From Paraescarpia echinospica (taxonomy: Eukaryota; Annelida; Polychaeta; Sabellida; Siboglinidae), in NCBI GenBank assembly GCA_020002185.1, contig CM034538.1:1406270-1470269 (forward strand): 64,000 bases of DNA, in the 5' to 3' direction. How positions within the stretch are numbered: the first letter of the stretch is position 1; the number at the start of each line of letters is the position of its first letter. Position numbers and translations under genes: made by a program. Of this stretch, positions 47,079 through 55,867 are shown in pieces. Below the pieces are notes generated by a model. The model was not told where the DNA came from. It saw only the letters and a list, made by a program, of their open reading frames with translations, and ran no database searches.

Positions 47079-48078
47079 NNNNNNNNNNNNNNNNNNNNNN
47101 NNNNNNNNNNNNNNNNNNNNNNNNNNNNNNNNNNNNNNNNNNNNNNNNNNNNNNNNNNNNNNNNNNNNNNNNNNNNNNNNNNNNNNNNNNNNNNNNNNNN
47201 NNNNNNNNNNNNNNNNNNNNNNNNNNNNNNNNNNNNNNNNNNNNNNNNNNNNNNNNNNNNNNNNNNNNNNNNNNNNNNNNNNNNNNNNNNNNNNNNNNNN
47301 NNNNNNNNNNNNNNNNNNNNNNNNNNNNNNNNNNNNNNNNNNNNNNNNNNNNNNNNNNNNNNNNNNNNNNNNNNNNNNNNNNNNNNNNNNNNNNNNNNNN
47401 NNNNNNNNNNNNNNNNNNNNNNNNNNNNNNNNNNNNNNNNNNNNNNNNNNNNNNNNNNNNNNNNNNNNNNNNNNNNNNNNNNNNNNNNNNNNNNNNNNNN
47501 NNNNNNNNNNNNNNNNNNNNNNNNNNNNNNNNNNNNNNNNNNNNNNNNNNNNNNNNNNNNNNNNNNNNNNNNNNNNNNNNNNNNNNNNNNNNNNNNNNNN
47601 NNNNNNNNNNNNNNNNNNNNNNNNNNNNNNNNNNNNNNNNNNNNNNNNNNNNNNNNNNNNNNNNNNNNNNNNNNNNNNNNNNNNNNNNNNNNNNNNNNNN
47701 NNNNNNNNNNNNNNNNNNNNNNNNNNNNNNNNNNNNNNNNNNNNNNNNNNNNNNNNNNNNNNNNNNNNNNNNNNNNNNNNNNNNNNNNNNNNNNNNNNNN
47801 NNNNNNNNNNNNNNNNNNNNNNNNNNNNNNNNNNNNNNNNNNNNNNNNNNNNNNNNNNNNNNNNNNNNNNNNNNNNNNNNNNNNNNNNNNNNNNNNNNNN
47901 NNNNNNNNNNNNNNNNNNNNNNNNNNNNNNNNNNNNNNNNNNNNNNNNNNNNNNNNNNNNNNNNNNNNNNNNNNNNNNNNNNNNNNNNNNNNNNNNNNNN
48001 NNNNNNNNNNNNNNNNNNNNNNNNNNNNNNNNNNNNNNNNNNNNNNNNNNNNNNNNNNNNNNNNNNNNNNNNNNNNNN
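47079..48078. other. Assembly gap (1000 N)
   Basis: Exactly 1000 undetermined bases, typical of a gap of arbitrary length. The left side ends in a minisatellite and the right side starts inside a MITE flank. Order and distance across the gap should not be trusted. Confidence 1.
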
Positions 48079-48083
48079 GTTAA

Positions 48084-48189
48084 CCTCGCGAAAATTTTAA
48101 CAACAACCACTAAAGTGGTTGTTGTATAAATTTGGTGAAAATTTTCTGTTTTTGTCCCAGAGGGACAAAAACATAAAATTTTCGCGAGG
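48084..48189. mobile_element. 106-bp TTAA-flanked hairpin MITE
   Basis: TTAA at 48080-48083 and 48190-48193 flank perfect 16-bp inverted repeats CCTCGCGAAAATTTTA. Inside are two more hairpins: CAACAACCACT with AGTGGTTGTTG (about 48100-48125) and GTTTTTGTCCC with GGGACAAAAAC (about 48148-48173). TTAA duplication suggests a piggyBac- or Kolobok-like parent. Confidence 0.8.
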
Positions 48190-48237
48190 TTAACCCCAAC
48201 TTTTTTTCTCTAGCTAACCTAATTATTATTTTTTTAA

Positions 48238-48440
48238 CCGCTAGATGGCGCCACCATGTGACGTAGTACTCCGATTATCCGCTAGGGGCGCTACATCGGA
48301 AGTGACGTCGTACCGGAAGTTACTTGACTGTCATGGCAGCCTCTACTAGGGACGACACGTCGGAAGTGACGTCACACCGGAAGTTACTTGACTGTCATGG
48401 CGGCCTCTACGCTTCCGGTATTCTCGGAAGTGTGTCAACG
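48238..48440. promoter_or_regulatory. Promoter-like cluster: CTCF-like, ETS-like and CRE-like motifs
   Basis: CCGCTAGATGGCGCC (48238-48252) and TCCGCTAGGGGCGCT (48278-48292) fit the CTCF core. A 50-bp word with CGGAAGTGACGTC and ACCGGAAGTTACTTGAC occurs at 48297-48346 and again at 48360-48409. It gives four ETS-like CGGAAGT sites and two CRE-like TGACGTC sites. No downstream gene is recognised on either side. Confidence 0.5.
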
Positions 48441-48549
48441 AATAGATATCTATCATGGCCGGTAGTTGGCGTTATTCTGAGTAGTTACACTGCTATCCGT
48501 TGGGGCCATCAGATGTCGCCTGTCTCATGAACGTGCACAGTTTTTGTGT

Positions 48550-48640
48550 TAAGGGAAGTCACGTGATGTACGTTCGGTCTGATTGATTATGCAAATGAGC
48601 TCACGCCGAAAACTAGTGTATATACCGTGCTTCCGACGAT
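48550..48640 (+). promoter_or_regulatory. Putative plus-strand core promoter with octamer and TATA
   Basis: In order: GTCACGTGA (E-box), TTATGCAAATGAG (POU octamer, about 48585-48598), CACGCCGAAAAC and GTGTATATACC (TATA-like, about 48618-48628). The E-box, CCGAAAA and TATA words echo the promoters at 52768-52815 and 53319-53410. No convincing open frame follows before the satellite arrays. Confidence 0.4.
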
Positions 48641-48960
48641 TCTGGTCTTTCCTTTTTCGACACTCGAGAAGGTCGTATCGTATCTGGTCGCTCTCACTAT
48701 TTGAAAATATGGAATTGTTACGTTGAAAAGATGGCTGCTTCATATACATATGTTTTCCATTAAAAGAAGCGATACTTCATGCGAGTCCTATGGTCGCCTC
48801 ATTGGACGTGAATCCGACCAAATGATCGTCTCTTGACATGAAGGTATGTGATGTTTGGCACCTCATTGAATGAAGTCCTGTCAGGTGGTTGTCCTTACAT
48901 GTTATTGACATAGTCGTTTTCGATCGTAGCAGTTTTCAAATTCGCTTGCTATGGTCGTGT

Positions 48961-49725
48961 GTTAAAAAGTTCCGAGTCCTACCGACACTAAAAAGTTCCG
49001 AGTACTACCGATACTAAAAAGTTCCAAGTACTACCGACACTAAAAAGTTCTGAGTACTACCGACACTAAAAAGTTCCGAGTACTATCGACACTAAAAAGT
49101 TCCGAGTACTACCGACACTAAAAAGTTCCGAGTACTAACGACACTAAAAAGTTCCGAGTACTACCGACACTAAAAAGTTCCGAGTACTACCGACACTAAA
49201 AAGTTCCGAGTACTACCGACACTAAAAAGTTCCGAGTACTACCGACACTAAAAAAGTTCCGAGTACTACCGACACTAAAAAGTTCCGAGTACTACCGACA
49301 CTAAAAAGTTCCGAGTACTACCGACACTAAAAAGTTCCGAGTACTACCGACACTAAAAAGTTCCGAGTACTACCGACACTAAAAAGTTCCGAGTACTACC
49401 GACACTAAAAAGTTCCGAGTACTACCGACACTAAAAAGTTCCGAGTACTACCGACACTAAAAAGTTCCGAGTACTACGACACTAAAAAGTTCCGAGTACT
49501 ACCGACACTAAAAAGTTCCGAGTACTACCGACACTAAAAAGTTCCGAGTACTACCGACACTAAAAAGTTCCGAGTACTACCGACACTAAAAAGTTCCGAG
49601 TACTACCGACACTAAAAAGTTCCGAGTACTATCGACACTAAAAAGTTCCGAGTACTACCGACACTAAAAAGTTCCGAGTACTAACGACACTAAAAAGTTC
49701 CGAGTACTACCGACACTAAAAATCA
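48961..49725. repeat. 26-bp satellite array
   Basis: About 29 units starting AAAAAGTTCCGAGTACTACC plus GACACT. Very homogeneous in the middle, with single-base indels at 49252 and 49476. The unit contains GAGTACT. Confidence 0.97.
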
Positions 49726-50115
49726 TAGTCTCGTGTGATGTGGCATCCGTAGTCTCGTAGCATATCTCTTGTCTCGTCCGTACTCTCGTGTGATGTGTCA
49801 TCCGTAGTCTCGATCATAGTCTCGTGACATATCTCGGCCATAGTCTCGTGACATATCTCGGACATAGTCTCGTCTCTTGTCTCGTCGGTACTCTCGTGTG
49901 ATGTGTCATCCGTAGTCTCGTGTGATGTGTCATCCGTAGTCTTGTCTCGTCGGTACTCTCGTGATATACCTCGGACATTGTCTCATCGGTACTCTCGTGT
50001 GATGTGTCATCCGTAGTCTCGTGTGATGTGACATCCGTAGTCTCGTGATATATCTCGGTCATAGTCTCGTCTCTTGTCTCGTCGGTACTCTCGTGTGATG
50101 TTTGTGTAGCGTGTT
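49725..50115 (-). repeat. 24-bp codon-phased repeat (His-Glu-Thr-Asp rich), proximal block
   Basis: Plus-strand words GTCTCGTGTGATGTGTCATC, GTCTCGTGACATATCTCGG and GTCTCGTCGGTACTCTCGTG are mixed. On the minus strand they stay in one frame and give units such as TDDTSHET, MTEICHET and ESTDETRDET. One frameshift lies at about 49940. Whether it is translated is unknown. It is the 3' neighbour of the same block at 50840-51058. Confidence 0.6.
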
Positions 50116-50134
50116 GGTCAAAGCATAGTGTAAT

Positions 50135-50332
50135 GAGTGCGTGAGTGAGTGACTGCGTGAACAGACACAAAGGATGAGTGAGTGAGTGAGTGAGTGAGTG
50201 AGTGAACAGATACGAAGGGTGAGTGAGTGAGTGAGTGAACAGATACGAAGGGTGAGTGAGTGAGTGAGTGAGTGAGTGAGTGAGTGAGTGAACAGATACG
50301 AAGGGTGAGTGAGTGAGTGAGTGAGTGAGTTC
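50135..50332. repeat. (GAGT)n array with a longer unit
   Basis: Tetranucleotide GAGT runs are interrupted by GAACAGATACGAAGGGT at four places. Minus-strand translation is THSLTHS, an artefact. Confidence 0.95.
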
Positions 50333-50333
50333 T

Positions 50334-50795
50334 TTGCTTCCTTTTGAAGCAAATCTCATGCGATAACACGTCTATTTGCTTTGCTTTGCTTTGCTTCCGA
50401 AGCAAATCTCACGCGATAACCCGTCTATTTGCTTTGCTTTGCTTTGCTTCCGAAGCAAATCTCACGCGATAACCTGTCTATTTGCTTTGCTTTGCTTTGC
50501 TTCCGAAGCAAATCTCACACGATAACCCGTCTATTTGCTTTGCTTTGCTTTGCTTCCGAAGCAAATCTCACGCGATAACCTGTCTATTTGCTTTGCTTTG
50601 CTTTGCTTCCGAAGCAAATCTCACGCGATAACCCGTCTATTTGCTTTGGTTTGCTTTGCTTCCGAAGCAAATCTCACGCGATAACCCGTCTATTTGCTTT
50701 GCTTTGGTTTGCTTCCGAAGCAAATCTCACGCGATAACCCGTCTATTTGCTTTGCTTTGCTTCCGAAGCAAATCTCACACGATAACCCGTCTATT
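50334..50795. repeat. 53-bp satellite with internal hairpin
   Basis: About eight units, each with a TTTGC ladder (TTTGCTTTGCTTTGC), the near-palindrome TTTGCTTCCGAAGCAAA and CTCACGCGATAACCCGTC. Some units have lost one or two TTTGC steps (50739-50765). Confidence 0.95.
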
Positions 50796-50829
50796 TTCGT
50801 ATTGGTCAAAGCATAGTGTTTCGTTTTCG

Positions 50830-51060
50830 TGACACGTGTTTCTCTTGTCTCGTCGGTACTCTCGTGTGCCGTGTCATCCGAAGTCTCGTGTGATGTGTCA
50901 TCCGTAGTCTCGTGACATATCTCGGTCATAGTCTCGTCTCTTTTCTCGTCGGTACTCTCGTGTGACGTGTCATCCGTAGTCTCGTGACGTATCTCGGTCA
51001 TAGTCTCGTGTGATGTGTCTAGTTGATCTAAGTTCAATTCGTGACACGTGTTGGTCAAAG
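50830..51060 (-). repeat. 24-bp codon-phased repeat, distal block
   Basis: Same family as 49725-50115. The minus-strand frame from 51058 reads DTSHETMTEIRHETTDDTSH and onward without a stop to 50690, entering the 53-bp satellite (EICFGSK repeats). The word TTGGTCAAAGCATAGTGT, at 50798-50820, 51050-51070 and 50110-50130, borders the blocks. Confidence 0.6.
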
Positions 51061-51264
51061 CATAGTGTTTCGTTTTCGTGACACGTGTTGGTCAAAGCAT
51101 AGTCCAACTAGTTGGTCTGAGTACATTAACATATCTGTACTGAACTACACAGAGATACGTGGCTATCATCTCTACTCAGCAACACAGACATACTTGTGAA
51201 GTGTAAGACTATTAGTAAGGTTCCCAACATACGCTTTGCATTACACTATGAAAAAGACACAAGA

Positions 51265-51336
51265 TGAGGTTTGCACAGTTTATTCGTGAACAACACAAAC
51301 GTATTTACATGTCACGCTCCATAACTAAAAGAACCA
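51265..51336 (-). pseudogene. Degenerate copy of the zinc-protein gene's 3' end
   Basis: 51269-51335 aligns with 51353-51425, the last codons and 3' UTR of the gene at 51395: TTGCACAGTTTATTCGTGAA against TTGCAAAGTTTAATCGTGTA, then CATGTCACGCTCCATAACTA against CAGGTCACCCTCCATTACTA. It would encode only the last few residues (VMERDM) and a stop. AATAAA on the minus strand (51279-51284) may serve as the polyadenylation signal for the intact gene. Confidence 0.6.
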
Positions 51337-51394
51337 GAGGCATTGATACAGAGTCTTGCAAAGTTTAATCGTGTACAACACAAAAGAAAGTTCT

Positions 51395-52707
51395 TTACAG
51401 GTCACCCTCCATTACTACCAGAACCATATGTTTCATAGTGTTTCGCCACTGTTTCGAAACAGATTCTTGCAACCAAGTATTGATATTACACAACTGTTCG
51501 ACTGTCACATCGGATAGCTTCACACCCGCGTCTAACAAAACACTCAAACAGTCTTTCACCACTGCGGTTGAATTAATGGTCTCCACAGCCTCGTCAAAGT
51601 GCATGCAAATTTGAATGTCATCAGATAACATACAATCGTGATGACATTGACTAGGATGGTCTATCTTGCAACCACGACATTGTCGTCTTGAGAGTTCAAA
51701 GATGTTACATGCTATGTGTCGTGCCAGCGTCTTCTTCATTTCAATTACAGGGAAATCAATGGTAAAGTTCGGACCAGTAAAGTCAGGAGCAGAAGTTGTA
51801 ACGTTGGCAGGCTGGGTAGAAGTTGTGACATTGACAGCATGGGTAGTTGTGACGTCGTCAGGAACGGAAGTTGGTATCGATGATGTTCTGTTGTCGTTAA
51901 TCGTCTCTGTCGACACAGAGACCATTCGTTGACGCTTTGGTGGTAGCGAACCTTCAATGTAATCCTGCAAGAATATTTCAATATTAAAAAATATTAAAGA
52001 CTGCATGGGAATAGTACACCGTTGCTAGAGTACGGTGATAATGACGCCATTTTGCCGGAAGTAAACAATATAGAGGGACGCCATTTTAACGGAAGTAAAC
52101 ATATACAGGGATGCCATTTTAGCAGAGGTAAACATACGCAGGGGCGACGATGGTGAAAGTACATAGTAAAACAATACAAAGTATGACTCACCACAAGCAC
52201 GTCCAGCTCGACGTCCTCGGCCATTCTCTTCTTCCGGCGGGCACAACTACCGCTGGTAACGTGGTACTTCCAACAGTCGCGCCGTGTGAAATGGCTCTTA
52301 CAGTCCGGGCAGGTGAAGGGCCTCCGTGATGGTGGTAGATATCTCGGAGTCGGCAGGGCCCTCTCATCACTCGCAATCGTTTGAACCATGATATACATGT
52401 CAGAGGCCACATAACCGTGTCGTTCGCATTGCAAATGTCCCCTGTCGTCGACAATCATACCCTTCTTGCAGTACCTGCACCCGATGTAGAAGGGAGTGTG
52501 CTGGCGTACTCTATCGCTAAGGAGACCTTTGACCTTGATAGGAGGGTCGACGCTTACCGTTGATTCTAGAGTTGGGACGTCGACTACGTCTGGTTCCGAT
52601 GGCCCGACAGGGTGGTTGGTTACCGGCATGATGGGTCTGTTCGTTGGCTCGTCCTCATTGCTCGATTCCGCTACATTGCGAGGTCGGTAGTAGGGTGTCT
52701 TCAACAT
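51395..52707 (-). CDS. Two-exon zinc-binding protein of unknown family (361 aa)
   Basis: Exon 1 is 52707-52192 (172 codons, ATG at 52707) and exon 2 is 51964-51395 (189 codons plus stop). The 227-bp intron (donor CTTGTG then GTGAGT, acceptor CTTGCAG) keeps phase 0. The open frame extends upstream to 52764 but only with a GTG, at the TATA-proximal end. Residues 77-97 hold CRYC...CERH and residues 133-155 hold CPDC...H...C (CxxC-x12-H-x5-C), two zinc-binding modules. Basic ARRKKR (156-161) and PPKRQR (180-185) look like nuclear signals. Residues 190-240 are Thr/Ser/Val-rich. Residues 268-283 form a Cys/His knot, CRGCKIDHPSQCHHDC, followed by a helical C-terminus. I think similar DHPSQ clusters occur in uncharacterised invertebrate proteins but cannot name the family. 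It shares its promoter type with the gene at 52917-53276. Host or mobile/viral origin is open. Confidence 0.7.
51965..52191 (-). repeat. Intron of the zinc-protein gene with a roughly 37-bp repeat
   Basis: Three units with GCCATTTT and GGAAGTAAACATATACAGGG-like words lie at 52047-52140. Confidence 0.8.
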
Positions 52708-52767
52708 GATTATGTTAGGCTTGCTGTCGTCGTGATAGGAATGACGGTCCGATTGATAAAACACCGC

Positions 52768-52815
52768 GCTTATATAGTTAATAAATGTGCCGAAAAGTCA
52801 CGTGGGCGTGCCGAA
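52768..52815 (-). promoter_or_regulatory. Promoter of the zinc-protein gene
   Basis: In gene direction: TTCGGCACGCCCACGTGA (52815-52798), a second half copy TTTTCGGCACAT (52796-52785), then CTATATAAGCGCGG (52777-52764), a TATA box about 20 bp further on. The predicted start lies near 52745-52750 and the ATG at 52707. Confidence 0.7.
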
Positions 52816-52916
52816 CGAGCACGAAATTTCTAACCTATGAGAATAGCTAATACTCTTTTGTGAGAATGTGGTTGGCTCTGAAAAGAACCGTTTCTTGGAA
52901 TTTCGTCGAATTTTTC

Positions 52917-53276
52917 TTATGATGCTAATGATGATGATGATGATGATGATGAACACACGAGTTGGTGTTGATGTTGATGTTCGTGCTTTATCCTGGACAG
53001 TGTGTTCTTAACGAGAACGAAGCGTCGCAGGTAAGACTCCGGGTTATGGGTCTTGCGAGTCTTGCGCATCTCGCGAAGTTTCTCGACAGACAACCTCATG
53101 AGGTGTCGTGTCTCCTCGCGATGGTCGGATGTACTCAGTGACGGAGCCAGTCGCTTGACAGGTTGATAGACACAAACGTCGGCCACCGGGTGTCGTCGCT
53201 TGTTGCTAACCGCAACATCTCGGTCCTTGTCGGTAGCAATATCTCGGACGTTGTCAGTAGATGAATTCACACCCAT
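52917..53276 (-). CDS. Small basic protein with polyserine tail (119 aa)
   Basis: ATG at 53276, stop at 52917. A frame extends upstream to 53441 but crosses the promoter, so I place the start at MGVNSSTD just after the predicted transcription start. The N-terminus is Asp/Ser-rich, with KRR at 26-28. The middle has PVKRLAPSLS. Residues 58-100 form a Lys/Arg-rich helix (SVEKLREMRKTRKTHN, then YLRRFVLVKNTLSRIKH). Then HEHQHQHQ and CSSSSSSSSLAS, encoded by a (TGATGA) run. No family recognised. Single exon. Its promoter carries two copies of the 18-bp element found before the zinc-protein gene, which lies 210 bp downstream on the same strand. The basic helix suggests nucleic-acid binding, but this is a guess. 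Confidence 0.6.
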   Translation of the reverse strand: MGVNSSTDNVRDIATDKDRDVAVSNKRRHPVADVCVYQPVKRLAPSLSTSDHREETRHLMRLSVEKLREMRKTRKTHNPESYLRRFVLVKNTLSRIKHEHQHQHQLVCSSSSSSSSLAS

Positions 53277-53318
53277 TTTCAAGATGTAAGCTATAATGAC
53301 CACAAAAGCAGACGCAGG

Positions 53319-53410
53319 CCTTTTATAACCAGTCCACAGATCATAAAGATCACGTGGGCGTGCCGAAAAGATTATGGAACAGAACATAAAGGTCACGTGG
53401 GCGTGCCGAA
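53319..53410 (-). promoter_or_regulatory. Promoter of the small basic protein
   Basis: TTCGGCACGCCCACGTGA occurs at 53410-53393 and 53367-53350. Then TTATAAAAGG at 53328-53319 forms the TATA box, about 22 bp beyond the nearer element. The ATG follows at 53276. Layout and spacing equal those at 52768-52815. Confidence 0.75.
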
Positions 53411-53501
53411 AGATCACATATTGTAGAAAATTCAAAAGCACGGACTGCTGAGTAGAATGTACACAAGCGCGGACTGCTGAGTAGTTATTTAGTTCACCAC
53501 T

Positions 53502-53771
53502 TATCTAACAGGGGTGCTATCAGTTGATGATGATATATCCACCAGGTGTTTATGGACGAGAAAAAACAAGAGACACGAATATTTGCAGTACTCATATGTG
53601 GTTCGCTCACTTGTCCACTAGGGGATGATGTTTGTAGTTCGTGATGTACCCGTCAGGGGGCTCTATTGCACGCAAGCGTGCAAGAGACACGAATATTTGC
53701 AGTACTAGAACATTTAGTTTACAACTTGTCCACAAGATGACACCACTTGTATAATTGTAGTTCGACAAAAA
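53502..53771. repeat. Degenerate CTCF-like motif region
   Basis: Weaker motifs lie near 53502 (TAACAGGGGTGCTAT), 53538 (TCCACCAGGTG), 53614 (TCCACTAGGGGAT), 53649 (CCCGTCAGGGGGCT) and 53729 (TCCACAAGATGACACC). A 30-bp word containing AAGAGACACGAATATTTGCA and GTACT is repeated at 53569 and 53682. Confidence 0.5.
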
Positions 53772-54146
53772 TCCGCTAGACTGCGCTATCTAGTTTTGGC
53801 AGGAAATATTTTAGTTAACCAACTATCCGACAGGGGCGCTTTTTCAGTTTTGGCGGGAAATATTTTAGTAGAGAAAAATTCCGCTAGGTGGCGCTTTTTA
53901 AGTTTTGGCGGGAAATATTTTAGTTAACCAACTATCCGACAGGGGCGCTTTTTCAGTTTTGGGGGGAAATATTTTAGTAGAGAAAAATTCCGCTAGGTGG
54001 CGCTATCTAGTTTTGGCGGGAAATAATTAGTTCACCAACTATCCGCCAGGGGGCGCGGTTATATTTTTGGCGGGAATATTTTAGTTCCGAAAAAATCCGC
54101 TAGGTGGCGTTCCATTCTAGTTCCGAAAAATTCCGGTAGGGGGCGC
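53772..54146. promoter_or_regulatory. Alternating CTCF-like / E2F-like motif array
   Basis: Eight CTCF-like cores start at 53772, 53826, 53880, 53935, 53989, 54042, 54096 and 54132, such as TCCGCTAGGTGGCGCT and TCCGCCAGGGGGCGC. Six E2F-like sites, TTTTGGCGGGAAA or close, start at 53794, 53848, 53903, 53957, 54011 and 54065. The period is about 54 bp. Alternate units also share TTAACCAACTATCCGACAGG or GAGAAAAATTCC context, giving a 109-bp higher-order repeat. Confidence 0.7.
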
Positions 54147-54147
54147 C

Positions 54148-54225
54148 ACGTGACCTGACCTACATCCGGGTACTTGACCTTGACCTACATCCGGGTATTT
54201 GACCTTGACCTACATCCGGGTACTT
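54148..54225. promoter_or_regulatory. Nuclear-receptor-like half-site repeat
   Basis: TGACCTGACCT (54151) and TGACCTTGACCT (54175, 54200), each followed by ACATCCGGGTA, make three units of about 25 bp. TGACCTTGA is the reverse of the TCAAGGTCA core bound by ERR/SF-1-type receptors. CACGTG (54148) precedes it. It lies 56 bp before the copy 2 block. Confidence 0.55.
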
Positions 54226-55867
54226 TGCTCTTGCTCCGCGGCGCGACAACCATGCGCGGTACTTAACCTCTATTACTACTGGCCTACCGCATCTTGAAAC
54301 ATGTTGGCGACAACACCAACTTCTTCACAATTTCTCTCTCGCTGTCATTCACGGTTGCGACTATGACTGCTCGCAAGGTTCGATGCGTAGGAGTCCTCTC
54401 CAGGTCGGTCGGTCCAGGGCCAGGTAGTACCACTGTATGGTGTTTATTTCTTGTTTCTTCAGGTTACGTTTTATAATGACTTAGCAACGCTGTTTGGGGC
54501 GGCCTCTGTTCCTAATTCCTTCTGCTAGTTGGGAAAATAGAGTTTGTTTCGGAAATATGTTGTTCTCTATGCGAGCCACGCTACCTGCCCATCTGAGGTT
54601 TGTCTGTAAGAGTAGTTGTTCCATGCTCGGGATGTTTGCTCTTTCGAGTATTTCTTCGTTTGTAATGTAGTCTCTCCATGCATGCTATTCCGCCGCCGCT
54701 CAAATCTTAAAATCAAATTAAGAAACATTTCCCATATCTCGGTAGTTCGTAATTCCACGTATACTATTACTGGAAAGTTTACACTTAGCATACTACTTGC
54801 ACCAAGAGTATTTGGTGATTTATTCCAGTGTCAGCGGGAGCTTGGGGATGTTTGAGATGGTTTGAACCAACACTGGATGATGCAGCTCAGGCGTTGCTAC
54901 TCGAATGACGATCTGTTGCTGCAGATCTTTTTGAGCCTCCAATTGCAACATATTTGATTTTCACCAAAACCATCAACAAAATTCACAAAATAATACCAGT
55001 CTAACTATTGCAGGCTCACAGGTCCTTAACCAGGGGGGTTCGTGGACCCCCGTTTGAACACGCAACCCACTTTGTTTTCCCGCGAAACCAACAACATGGC
55101 TATCAATTAGTACTGTGAGATCTACAGTGAAATGTGCACCGAAATTGTACACGTAAATGTAAAGGTGATATATTATGGGGGTCGGACTAGCACCATTGAT
55201 TTGGAATCCCTTGTAAAACGAACCCCTTTCCAGGTCGAAATGTATGCGTGGCGTACGTGTGTGTGTGGCGTACGTGTGTGCATGCGTGTACATTAGTGGG
55301 TATATGTGTGCACATATATGCGCGCGTGTGTGCCGCTAGTGCGTGCGTGTGCATGTGCATGTGTGTGCGAGCGTGTACGTACATGTGTGTGTGCACATGC
55401 AATTCATTATTCACTTCCCTAAACGATGTTTGCAAAGCAACTTAACCACATCGTACCCCACGCATGACGACCGCATGGCGGCCTATATAGTATAATGCTC
55501 AGTGAGCTCTCGAGTAAGATCGGCTAAGAACGTTGCGTAATTCTCGAGGGAGCCCGCTGGTTCTATATATATATATAGGTTTCTACATATGTCTTTACAA
55601 AACGTTACAATCGACGGGGTATCGAGGGATAGGCATCGCCCGATTTTTGATTGTGTAACTGTTGACAGGTCACCTGCAGTTGCTTGATGAGGAAGTCGAC
55701 CGTCTGAGATCGAACTTCACATACGAATTCACCCTACTCAATTATACAGATATTAATTATAGTCGGTAAACTACAGATTAATTGTTCCCTCCGTATTGTT
55801 CATGTCACGCGCATTCGGCCAACAGGAGGATCGCCTTATCTCGGTAACAGATGTCAATGCCGGAAGA

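Noticed and set aside
47055..48110. Open frames across the N region
   Set aside because: Made of undetermined bases only.
48961..50795. CRISPR-like regular repeats
   Set aside because: Units are directly adjacent without unique spacers and the context is an animal genome, so these are satellites.
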